Positions 9,258-17,450 of a DNA stretch of 64,000 nucleotides are shown one piece after another. The position numbers and the translations under genes are program-made. The stretch is from NCBI RefSeq assembly GCF_900890705.1, contig NZ_CAAHFH010000002.1, positions 248,001 to 312,000 of the forward strand, read 5' to 3'. Source of the stretch: Pontiella sulfatireligans. GTDB lineage: Bacteria; Verrucomicrobiota; Kiritimatiellia; Kiritimatiellales; Pontiellaceae. Numbering within the stretch: the stretch's first letter is position 1; each line of letters begins with the position of its first letter. Under the pieces are notes generated by a model. That model ran no database searches. It was given only the letters and a program-made list of their open reading frames with translations, and was not told where the DNA came from.

Positions 9258-10437
9258 CGAGATATCCTTCTGTTTTTTCTCCGTGGGCATCCAGAATCGT
9301 GGCCGACAGCCCATCCTTGTTCACTTCTAGAATTGTGACGGTTCCGTCTCCCATTTTCTTCCCGCCGCCAATGATGACCGGATAGTTGTGGTCGCCTGCG
9401 GTGTGCGGCGGATGAATGGCGGCCCTGTGGGTGTGTCCATGGATCGACATATCGAAGCCGGCGCGATTGAGGATGGGGCCCCATAGGGTTTTCCATGGAT
9501 TGAAGCTATCGGGATTGAGACCGTAGATCGGGATGTGGTGAACCAGCACGCGGTATTTCGCCTGCGTGAACTCCGGCTTTACAATCTCTTGCTCCAGCCA
9601 TTCCGCCTGTTCGCGGTGGAAGCCTTCGAAATCGTTCAGGCCCGAATAGGCCCAGTGGCTATCGGCCTTGTCTTCGCCGCAATCGAGAAAGATGAACCGC
9701 ACCGGGCCGCGGCTTAGGGCAAAATATTGCTTCCCGCCGGGGTTGTCCACCAAACCGGGCCATTGCCGGGAATAGGCGCCGCGAATTTCGTGGTTGCCCC
9801 GCAGATAGACGACCGGCGTCGAGGCGGCGTTGATTCCCTGATTGTAGGTGGCAAGGCTGCGCAGCACCTTTTCTTCAGTGGCAGGATCGTTGAAGCAATC
9901 GCCGTTGAAAATGCTCAGGTCGTAGTCGAGGCCATCGACCTGCTCCACCAGTTTCGAGAACAACGGAAGGTTGTCGTGGATGTCGTTGAAGAAAATACAT
10001 TTCAGCGCATCGCTATCCGGGTTTGCGGTTTCAAAGGATTTGATCTCCGAGTTTTCAAGCCGCCCCCACTCGACCTTGTAGGGCCCGTAGCGGGTGATTT
10101 CCCGCGAGCAGATCCGGTAGAAATAGCGCCGCCCCGGCCGCAGCCCGGCCAGCCTGATTCTGTTCAGCGTGTTGTTGGCAGCAACCTGTCCATCGACGAT
10201 CATCTGGGCCTTTTTGCCAAGCGCATCGGTTTCGCCCCACTCCACCCAGGAGTGGCATTTCACGTTGGTCAGCCACATCACCGTCGCGCCAGTGTCATCA
10301 ACGTTTTGAAGATAGGGCCCAACGCCAACCAAGGATGCGGCATTCCCCTCGCCAACCCTCTCCTCGTTTGCGAAGGCCAATGCCGCTGCACCCAACAACC
10401 CCGTCGTCCCCAAAAAACTTCGTTTATTCATGCTCAC
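9247..10437 (-). CDS. Secreted calcineurin-like metallophosphoesterase with N-terminal fibronectin-like domain
   Basis: The possible starts are a GTG at 10437, which overlaps the upstream stop as GTGA, or an ATG at 10431. The N-terminus (NKRSFLGTTGLLGAAALAFA) is an export signal with a weak Tat-like look but only one Arg. Residues about 35-120 form a purple-acid-phosphatase-like fibronectin domain (VGPYLQNVDDTGATVMW). Metal-binding motifs are all present: NDIHD, NGDCFND, RGNHEIRG, VHHIP and HGHTH. The family hydrolyses phosphate esters. It is translationally coupled to the sulfatase upstream and the dehydrogenase downstream. A decayed partial copy lies at 3803-4192. Confidence 0.9.
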   Translation of the reverse strand: MSMNKRSFLGTTGLLGAAALAFANEERVGEGNAASLVGVGPYLQNVDDTGATVMWLTNVKCHSWVEWGETDALGKKAQMIVDGQVAANNTLNRIRLAGLRPGRRYFYRICSREITRYGPYKVEWGRLENSEIKSFETANPDSDALKCIFFNDIHDNLPLFSKLVEQVDGLDYDLSIFNGDCFNDPATEEKVLRSLATYNQGINAASTPVVYLRGNHEIRGAYSRQWPGLVDNPGGKQYFALSRGPVRFIFLDCGEDKADSHWAYSGLNDFEGFHREQAEWLEQEIVKPEFTQAKYRVLVHHIPIYGLNPDSFNPWKTLWGPILNRAGFDMSIHGHTHRAAIHPPHTAGDHNYPVIIGGGKKMGDGTVTILEVNKDGLSATILDAHGEKTEGYLVEK

Positions 10438-11933
10438 TTGACTGTTCCTATCTGTCGTTTCTTTTTCTGTTTATCCTTTTTCGCGGCAGCCTTTGCTGCA
10501 CGGACGTCGGCAAGGTCGTTGCTGCTGAGTTCTTTGAGCTTGGTACCGAGCTGCTTTTTGAAGCGCGCAACGACGGAAGCATATTCGGGGTTTTCGGCGA
10601 GATTGGTGTATTGCTTCGGGTCTTTCTTCATGTCGAAGAGCTGGAGGCCAAGTTCGCCGTTTTTCCCGTGCTGGATGTAGGCCCATTCATCGGTGCGCAG
10701 CAGATAGCTGTTCTTGTTTACGCAAAAAGCCGCATCGCGCACGGAGATGGATGGATCGTCCAGTGTTTGAACCAGGCTTTTGCCCTGAAGCCGCGAGGGC
10801 ACTTCGAGACCGCAGAGTTCGGAGACGGTTGGATAGAGGTCGAGCAGCTCGGTGAAGGAATTGCAGACGGCGGGTTTCTTGCCGGGGACCTTGATGATGA
10901 GCGGCACGCGCGATGATTCGTCCATCAATCCCACCTTCATCCAGAAATCGTGCTCGCACAGATGGAAACCGTGGTCGGAGGTGAAGATGACGATGGTGTT
11001 TTCTTCAAGACCTTCTTCGCGAAGGGTGTCGAGCACCTTGCCGACCTGCGCATCCATGAAGGCGACCGAGGCATAGTAGGCGGCGATGGCTTTCTTTTCC
11101 TTTTCGGTGGTGAGCTGCATGCCCTTGCTGGTGCGGTAGTTGATTCCAGCCTTTGGAATATCGTCCCAGTCGCCCGCGACCTTTTCAGGCAGGACGATGT
11201 TGTCCCAGTCGTAGGGTTCGTAATACGCGCGCGGCGAAACAAACGGGACGTGCGGACGAACGAATCCGACCGCGAGAAAAAAGGGCTTGCCGATCCCCTT
11301 GTATTCGCGCAGCAGCTCGCAGGCCTTCTTTGCGGTCTTGCCGTCGGAATGAACCTCATCACCGCCTTCGGCTTTGACATATTCAAGGTGGTTGCCCTTG
11401 CCGTAGCCGCGGGTTCCATCCGGATTGCCTTCGAGGCGTTCGCCATCGCCGGGCGCCATCACTTCGGGGCCCTGGCTGTTGAAGCGTTCCACCCACGAGG
11501 CTTCGTCGTCGGTTCCATTGGAGCCTTTGACGATGTCGCCGGGGACGCCCATGTGGTAGATCTTGCTGACGCGCGCGGCGTGGTAGCCGTTGTTGATGAA
11601 GTGCTGGCTCCAGGTGGCGCGGTCGCCGATATTTTGCCTGCCGCTATTGTATCCCAGGCTGCCGGTGGCATGCGGATAGTAGCCCGACATGAACGAAGCG
11701 CGCGAGGGCCCGCAAACCGGAAACTGGCAGAAGGTGCGCGTGTAGCGTGTGCCCTGCGCGGCGAGCCGATCGATATTTGGCGTTTGGCACGCCTTGTTTT
11801 CGTAGCACGAAAGCGCCGTTGCCGTCAGGTCGTCCGAAATAATGAACAGCACGTTTGGCCGGGGCGTCGCCTGCATTGCACCCACAAGAAGAATTCCCAA
11901 CCCCAGTAAACGCCTGACTTGATCCCTACCCAT
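10434..11933 (-). CDS. Secreted sulfatase, iduronate-2-sulfatase-like
   Basis: 499 residues. A signal peptide (RRLLGLGILLVGAMQA) is followed by PNVLFIISDDLTATALSCY, typical of the S1_7/IDS-like group. The formylglycine motif is C-G-P-S-R with Cys at 74, and the metal-binding block FTSDHGFHLCEHDFWMK is intact. The C-terminus ends in a basic tail (AAKAAAKKDKQKKKR) like those of several other sulfatases here. A purine-rich site (GGGAAAG) precedes the ATG. It heads a run of four coupled genes ending at 4476. The IDS-like type often acts on 2-O-sulfates of uronic acids or hexoses, but the substrate cannot be fixed from sequence. Confidence 0.92.
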   Translation of the reverse strand: MGRDQVRRLLGLGILLVGAMQATPRPNVLFIISDDLTATALSCYENKACQTPNIDRLAAQGTRYTRTFCQFPVCGPSRASFMSGYYPHATGSLGYNSGRQNIGDRATWSQHFINNGYHAARVSKIYHMGVPGDIVKGSNGTDDEASWVERFNSQGPEVMAPGDGERLEGNPDGTRGYGKGNHLEYVKAEGGDEVHSDGKTAKKACELLREYKGIGKPFFLAVGFVRPHVPFVSPRAYYEPYDWDNIVLPEKVAGDWDDIPKAGINYRTSKGMQLTTEKEKKAIAAYYASVAFMDAQVGKVLDTLREEGLEENTIVIFTSDHGFHLCEHDFWMKVGLMDESSRVPLIIKVPGKKPAVCNSFTELLDLYPTVSELCGLEVPSRLQGKSLVQTLDDPSISVRDAAFCVNKNSYLLRTDEWAYIQHGKNGELGLQLFDMKKDPKQYTNLAENPEYASVVARFKKQLGTKLKELSSNDLADVRAAKAAAKKDKQKKKRQIGTVK

Positions 11934-12058
11934 AACTTTCCCTTTTCGAGTTATCTTATAGAATACCTATTGTCCGTCTGTTGTTTGGTTAGTCAAATCG
12001 AATTGCCGATAAACGGAGCATCTCTCATGAGACGATGGCCGTGAGTCAGCCCTGTCCC

Positions 12059-13717
12059 CTACTGGCCCTGAATCTTGAGCGTATCCATCGACCAGAATTG
12101 GCCTTCGCCGTTTTTGAGGAACAGGCGCACAAACAGGGGTTTCCCCGCTGGCGCATCGATCATGACGCTATTCGCTCCTTCGCGGGATTTTTTTACGTCG
12201 ATGCTGTTTTTCCAACGATCGGAAAAGGTCAGGCCTTCTTCCTCGCCCCAATAGATTTTCACTTCGGGATTTTTGCCGAGGTTGCGGATGCTGAACGACA
12301 CCTTCGCACCGGAGGAGGTTTGTTTGATGCCGGTTCCGGCAATTTCGCACGGCACGGTTTGGAGAAATTTGAGATCCGCAGCGGAAAGATAGCCCACCCG
12401 ATGGACGGTTTTCGGGGGCAACACGACCGGCTCCTTCCCATCCGTCTTGCGGAAGGCCCAGCCACCGGTCTGGAGATAGAACCAACCGTCGTCCGTCAGC
12501 CCACGGTCTGTGTGCGTCAAGCCGGTCGCCTTGTCGATATCGCCCTCGCTCATTCGGTCGTATGGATGCAGCTTTCCCTTGCCGTCCACCACCCAGCCGC
12601 GATACCGCATCCGCCGCTCATAGGGCCCCGTTCGCTGCCGCGTAGGCGGGCCCGGCACCTCGACAAAACTGCCGATGCCCAACGTGTCCTTCGGCTTGCG
12701 TTTGTTCCAGGTCTTGCCGACGCCAAACATGCGCCAACGGTTTTCATCGGTCGCAAAAAAATAGGTGAAATAGGTGGTGTAGGTCTCCCCCGGCTCCATG
12801 CGGATGGCGAAGGCCTGACGCTGCCCCGGCCGACCCTCAAGCGGGTTCCAGCCCCTAATTTTCACGCCCGTTCCTTCATGGCTGAAGCCACTAAACTTCG
12901 CGTTTGGATCGCCGATCGCAATCAGATGCGAAAGTTTTTCAATGGGCGGTTCTTCCTTTCCGCGCCCGAAGCTCCAGAGTGAAAAATTGAATCCCGTGTT
13001 CACCAAACCGTTGGCCTTCCAAGTGGGGCCGTAGTATCCAAACGGCGTGGTGATCGGTGCATAAAAATCCAACGTGCCGGGTTTTGCATCCATCTCCATG
13101 ATGACCAGGCGAACACCTTCAGGATCATGTGAACTGGAAAAGCGGGTGTGCGCCGCCGCGGGGCGCCAGCGCTTGCGGAGCACCGCCGCATTTTCGGCCG
13201 CAGCTCCCGAAACCTTGATCGCATGCAGCTTCGCCGCACCCGCTTCATCCTTGCACGTTATCCGCAATACATGCATTCCGGATTTGCCGATCTTGAATGA
13301 AAGCGGTTTGCCCGACAGGTTCTGCTCCTGACCGGACAACGACAGGACATAGGTCCCCTTGGCATCTTCCATATCGATCTGCACGCTCAACGTGCCGGGT
13401 TTCTCGATCCAGAGCCCCCACTCCGCGGCATCACCGGATTCCCAGCCCGAAATCCATTTGTAGTTGGTGCCCTTGTTCAACGCGGGATCAACCACGGGCA
13501 GCTCCCCTTCGCCCTCGGCGAGCAGTCCAAGCTTCGGAAAAAAAGATTCGTTCGGCGTGAGCAGCAACCGCGCATCGGCGGTTCGCTGCGCCATGTGGAA
13601 CATATTATCGCCAAGTTCTGAGACCGGAATCCATTCGACTGGCGCGCGTTGCTGACTACTGTGTGCGCAGAGCACAAACGTAGCGGCTACAAAGGAACAA
13701 AGGATTGGCTTCTTCAT
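12059..13717 (-). CDS. Secreted DUF3472-like protein
   Basis: 552 residues with signal peptide MKKPILCSFVAATFVLCAHS. Residues about 60-170 form a beta-sandwich, carbohydrate-binding-like domain (NYKWISGWESGDAAEWGLW). The central part carries FGYYGPTWK, FSLWSFG, FSHEGTGVKI and YTTYFTYFFATDENRWRMFG, an order I associate with DUF3472, a family of unknown function often found beside polysaccharide-degrading genes. The C-terminal 80 residues are another beta-sandwich. It lies 125 bases upstream of the sulfatase-led operon, so it may have its own promoter or be its first gene. No catalytic residues can be named. Confidence 0.65.
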   Translation of the reverse strand: MKKPILCSFVAATFVLCAHSSQQRAPVEWIPVSELGDNMFHMAQRTADARLLLTPNESFFPKLGLLAEGEGELPVVDPALNKGTNYKWISGWESGDAAEWGLWIEKPGTLSVQIDMEDAKGTYVLSLSGQEQNLSGKPLSFKIGKSGMHVLRITCKDEAGAAKLHAIKVSGAAAENAAVLRKRWRPAAAHTRFSSSHDPEGVRLVIMEMDAKPGTLDFYAPITTPFGYYGPTWKANGLVNTGFNFSLWSFGRGKEEPPIEKLSHLIAIGDPNAKFSGFSHEGTGVKIRGWNPLEGRPGQRQAFAIRMEPGETYTTYFTYFFATDENRWRMFGVGKTWNKRKPKDTLGIGSFVEVPGPPTRQRTGPYERRMRYRGWVVDGKGKLHPYDRMSEGDIDKATGLTHTDRGLTDDGWFYLQTGGWAFRKTDGKEPVVLPPKTVHRVGYLSAADLKFLQTVPCEIAGTGIKQTSSGAKVSFSIRNLGKNPEVKIYWGEEEGLTFSDRWKNSIDVKKSREGANSVMIDAPAGKPLFVRLFLKNGEGQFWSMDTLKIQGQ

Positions 13718-13786
13718 AAATTTTCTTCCTGTTTGGAATTATTTTAAATGAATCTCGATTGCCACTATTTGCTTACATAAATACTA

Positions 13787-14122
13787 TCAATGCCGTTGGT
13801 CAGAGTCGAATGGTGCGTGCTCTGAATACCAATCCCGTCGAACGTCAACTGGCCGGCGAAAGGTATAGGCGGTTAGCGTTTCATCCGAATCAGCGAGTTG
13901 AATACTGGTGTTCGCACCATCGTAGGTAATCATGGCAACGATGGTTTCGAGGGAATTCAGGTTGCTCGCAAACTGCGCATAAGTCGAGCCTGTCCCAGCA
14001 GAGTGAGTTTTTAAATCGCACAGATCCCGCACTTCTAAAGAACGGTAAAAAAAAGTGGCATCATAGGTGGGATCGGCTGGGGGTTCCTGAAAAAGCGCCA
14101 TTTTGGCTGAGCCAGGGCGCAC
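13787..14122 (-). pseudogene. Fragment of an unrecognised protein
   Basis: A 111-residue frame with no signal peptide and no obvious ribosome binding site. It contains the ordered-looking segments DPTYDATFFYRSLEVRDLCD and SLETIVAMITYDG, which suggest the C-terminal part of a larger secreted protein. Its start reads into the flank of the transposase remnant that follows, so the 5' part has probably been lost. The family is not recognised. The rest of the 13718-14154 gap holds nothing else I can identify. Confidence 0.35.
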
Positions 14123-14154
14123 GCCTGTCTTTGAGGGAGCTGGTTCCGGTTGGA

Positions 14155-14613
14155 TTATGCCGCGGCGGCAAGTTCAGCTTCGAGTTCGGCACGCTTCTGC
14201 GCGGCCATGGCGGCGAGCTTCCAGAGGTTGTGGCCGAGGATGCACCATTCGATGCGGGTTTTTCGGTTCTCATACCCTTTGCTTCGCAAGGGCGTTCCGA
14301 GGTAGGCGTTCTTAAAGATGCCGATGCGGCCTTCGGTTGATCCCCTTCGTTTTTGAAGCAAGCAGAAGCCTTCGTCTTCAAGCTTCTCCTTGAGCAGGGG
14401 CACGGAACGGGGGCAGATGGCATTGATGATGCCGAGTTCTTCGAGGTCGGTTCGGGCGTTTGCGCTGTCGAAGCCGCGGTCGCCTGTGTAGCTGTCCATG
14501 TGCCTGGCGGATTTATTCAATGTACTGAACTTATCCATGACGCCAGCACCGGCATAAATCACACCGATCAGACCGACACCCACAAGAATCAGCGTCATCG
14601 ACAACATTATCAC
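14155..14613 (-). pseudogene. 3' remnant of a DDE transposase
   Basis: Only the C-terminal third of a transposase remains: TGDRGFDSANARTDLEELGI, then a Lys/Arg-rich stretch, TEGRIGIFKNAYLGTP (probably holding the catalytic Glu) and EWCILGHNLWKLAAMAA. This resembles the end of ISNCY/IS1182-like or IS5-superfamily enzymes; I cannot decide which. The first 30 residues of the frame (a hydrophobic run LILVGVGLIGVIYAGAG) do not belong to a transposase and come from the sequence next to the break. No terminal repeats were found. It is an inactive scar. Confidence 0.65.
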
Positions 14614-14696
14614 CAGACGTGCCCAGTGGTTGTGATGTGCTTAACAAAAACTTCACGCTTTAAAACCTGGCTTCTTCATATTCGGTAACGGCCTAT

Positions 14697-17342
14697 TTAG
14701 TCGCCTGCATTCCGGGCAGTATCGACCCGGCCCTCGTCCTTGTGAAGCTCTCCCTGATAAATATTTTTGTGACGATTGCCGGGAGCCACCGGTTTTTTAT
14801 TCTCTTTTGATGCCTTGAGCTCTCGCGTAGTCAGCTCGCCATTCGCTTCATAAACCTCGAACGGAATCCGCGCTTCCATCCGTTCGCAGTCGCGTCCAAT
14901 CATGACCGTAAATACGCCCGGCTCGACAACCCATTGCTGGTTTGCATCAACCATCTGCATCGATTTGCGATCGAGCAAAAATTTAACGGTTCGGGTTTCA
15001 CCCGGCTTAAGCGTCAGCCGTTCAAACCCTTTGAGCATAATTTCATAGCAAGCGGCAGAGGTATAGTCATCACGTAGATAGCATTGAACAACTTCATCGC
15101 CAGGCACCTTTCCGCTGTTCGTGACATCAACAGAAACTTCAACCTTACAGTCGGGTCGCGGCTTTACAGTGGCATTTGCATAAGAAAACTCCGTGTAGCT
15201 CAAACCGAACCCAAATGGATACAACGGCCCCATCAACCGGTTCTTCCCGACTCTAAAGCCTTGCTTTAGCCATCTTGCATTGAGCGAATGCCCACAGTTG
15301 GAGCCGGGACGCGAAGGAAATGCGAGCGGGATTTGCCCGACCGACTGTGGAATTGTAAACGGCAATTTTCCACCGGGATTGATTTTACCCAACAACGCTT
15401 CAGCCATGGCAGTTCCGGTGGCCTCGCCCATCGCCCAGCCGCAGAGGATCGCCGGCACATTACGCGCAGTCCAGTTAATAGAGGCCGGCCGCCCCATCCG
15501 CAACACCACAATCGTCGGCGTACCGGTCTTTTGAATCGCTTTGATCAGCGCCTCCTGATGGCCGGGCAAATTGAGCGAAAGGCGAGATCTGGACTCTCCA
15601 GCAGTATTGTCTCCATCCCCAACCATCACAATCGCCAGATCAGCATCCGCGGCTTTCTGAACAGCCGCGTCAATCATCTGCAGTTCTTTGCCGGACGGAT
15701 CTTCGGGCATTACATCGGAAACCGGATAGCGGGAGTCGGTAAAATCGCAACCCTTGCTGTAAACCAGCGAACTGCCTTCCGGCAGCAAAGCATTCAACCC
15801 GTCATACATCGTAACCATCGGCGTATCCGACGGCCCATAGCCTCCCACACCGAATACCTCGTCTTTGGCGACCGGACCGGCGACCAGAATGCGCTTGTAT
15901 TTATCCGTATTGATCGGTAGCAAGTCGTTCTCGTTTTTGAGCAATACCACGCATTCACGGGCGGCCTCCAACGCACTGTTACGATGCGCTTCATTGCGCA
16001 CCATCTGATCCGCACCAGCCGGATCGACGACATAGGGATTATTAAACAGCCCCACCCGAAATTTGACGCGCAACACATCGCGAACCAGCCGATCCAATTG
16101 CTCCATCGGAATCTCCCCTTCAGCCACCAACTCGCGCATCGGCATCACATATAAGTCCGGCTGTGTGAAATCAGTTCGCACATTGAGTCCAGCATTCACA
16201 GCCATTCCGATGGCCTCCTTGTAGGTTTCTGCCGTTCGGTGTTCATAGTGCGTGCGCAATACCGCGCCGCTGTCGGAAACCAGATACCCCTGGAAGCCCC
16301 ACTGGGTGCGCAGGATATCTGTAAGAAATTCGTGGCTGGCATTGATCGGCACGCCATCATAGTCGTTGTGCGAAGTCATCATCCCAAGAATGCCAGCCTG
16401 TGCGACCATATGAAACGGCTCCAAATGCAGCATCTGCATTTCGCGGCGGCCAATCTGCGGATCTTTTCGAACGCCGGAATCGCGCCCTCCCTTGGGAATA
16501 CCATACACCGCAAAATGCTTGGCCGTCGCGGCGATCCCTTCGCCCTGCATTCCTTTGACCGTCGCAACGCCCATCGTTCCGGCAAGAAATGGATCTTCGG
16601 AATAGCTTTCACGAACGCGCCCCCAGCGCGGATCACGGCACAGATCAAGAATCGGCGAATAGACATTACTGTAGCCAACCGCCTTGGCCTCGCGTGCCGT
16701 TATCCGGGCAATCTCGCGCGCCACGGCAGGATTCCAACTGGCACCCACCGCCAACGGTTCAGGAAAATTCGTACACTTGTTATACTTAAGGCCATGAATC
16801 CCCTCGACCGTAAAGTCAACCGGAATGCCCAGCCGCGTCTGTTCAATAAAGAACCGCTGCGTCTCGTTTTTGGCACGCGAATGTTTTGAAGGCGGCCAAA
16901 CATATGGAGTTTTCTTTGCCAAATGCTGGTCGATATTCGCCAGCCCATCCTTCCAAACCTCATTCTTCCACTGCAGGGTTGGCACATCATCCTTTAGCAC
17001 TGCCGGATAGCCGTACAGCGTCACCAGCTGACAGGTTTTTTCATCGACGTTCATCTGTGAAAGCAGATCATCGATCCGCTTTTCAACTGCAACCGCCGGA
17101 TCTTCATACGGATCCTTTTCCCCGTCCTTGTTAAAATCGATCCAACCGTCGCGATAGATTTCCGGCATGTCCGATGGATTCAGGCAATCCGGCTGGAATC
17201 CTTTTTCGATGGGCGGCCGCGAGCCGGGCAATGGATTTACCCTCTCCACAGCTCCGCCGGAAACCACATTCTCCGCAATCTGCCCCAAAACAAACACAGG
17301 ACTTATCAATCCAAATACACATCCACAAAAGATCTTCTTCAT
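14697..17342 (-). CDS. Secreted GH3 glycoside hydrolase (beta-glucosidase/beta-xylosidase type)
   Basis: 881 residues with signal peptide MKKIFCGCVFGLISPVFVLG. The GH3 N-terminal barrel shows TVEGIHGLKY, RDPRWGRV, KHFAVYGIPKGGRD and, in GYLVSDSGAV, the nucleophile Asp at 357. The (alpha/beta)6 domain and a C-terminal fibronectin-III-like domain (TNSGKVPGDEVVQCYLRD) follow. The length fits GH3 enzymes with all three domains. It removes single beta-linked sugars from the non-reducing end in the periplasm or outside the cell. A short basic tail (KASKENKKPV) precedes the end. The sugar cannot be told from sequence. Confidence 0.93.
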   Translation of the reverse strand: MKKIFCGCVFGLISPVFVLGQIAENVVSGGAVERVNPLPGSRPPIEKGFQPDCLNPSDMPEIYRDGWIDFNKDGEKDPYEDPAVAVEKRIDDLLSQMNVDEKTCQLVTLYGYPAVLKDDVPTLQWKNEVWKDGLANIDQHLAKKTPYVWPPSKHSRAKNETQRFFIEQTRLGIPVDFTVEGIHGLKYNKCTNFPEPLAVGASWNPAVAREIARITAREAKAVGYSNVYSPILDLCRDPRWGRVRESYSEDPFLAGTMGVATVKGMQGEGIAATAKHFAVYGIPKGGRDSGVRKDPQIGRREMQMLHLEPFHMVAQAGILGMMTSHNDYDGVPINASHEFLTDILRTQWGFQGYLVSDSGAVLRTHYEHRTAETYKEAIGMAVNAGLNVRTDFTQPDLYVMPMRELVAEGEIPMEQLDRLVRDVLRVKFRVGLFNNPYVVDPAGADQMVRNEAHRNSALEAARECVVLLKNENDLLPINTDKYKRILVAGPVAKDEVFGVGGYGPSDTPMVTMYDGLNALLPEGSSLVYSKGCDFTDSRYPVSDVMPEDPSGKELQMIDAAVQKAADADLAIVMVGDGDNTAGESRSRLSLNLPGHQEALIKAIQKTGTPTIVVLRMGRPASINWTARNVPAILCGWAMGEATGTAMAEALLGKINPGGKLPFTIPQSVGQIPLAFPSRPGSNCGHSLNARWLKQGFRVGKNRLMGPLYPFGFGLSYTEFSYANATVKPRPDCKVEVSVDVTNSGKVPGDEVVQCYLRDDYTSAACYEIMLKGFERLTLKPGETRTVKFLLDRKSMQMVDANQQWVVEPGVFTVMIGRDCERMEARIPFEVYEANGELTTRELKASKENKKPVAPGNRHKNIYQGELHKDEGRVDTARNAGD

Positions 17343-17450
17343 TCACTATTCCTCTCATTGCCTAACTACAAACTCTCGTTGCTAACCACCGCTTACAAGC
17401 AGAACAACAGATCCATCCTTCACAAGCCCCAGCCCGTCACCCGCAGACCA

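Noticed and set aside
11934..12058. TCTCATGAGA palindrome upstream of the sulfatase operon
   Set aside because: A single ten-base palindrome with no second copy in the window; chance occurrence cannot be excluded.
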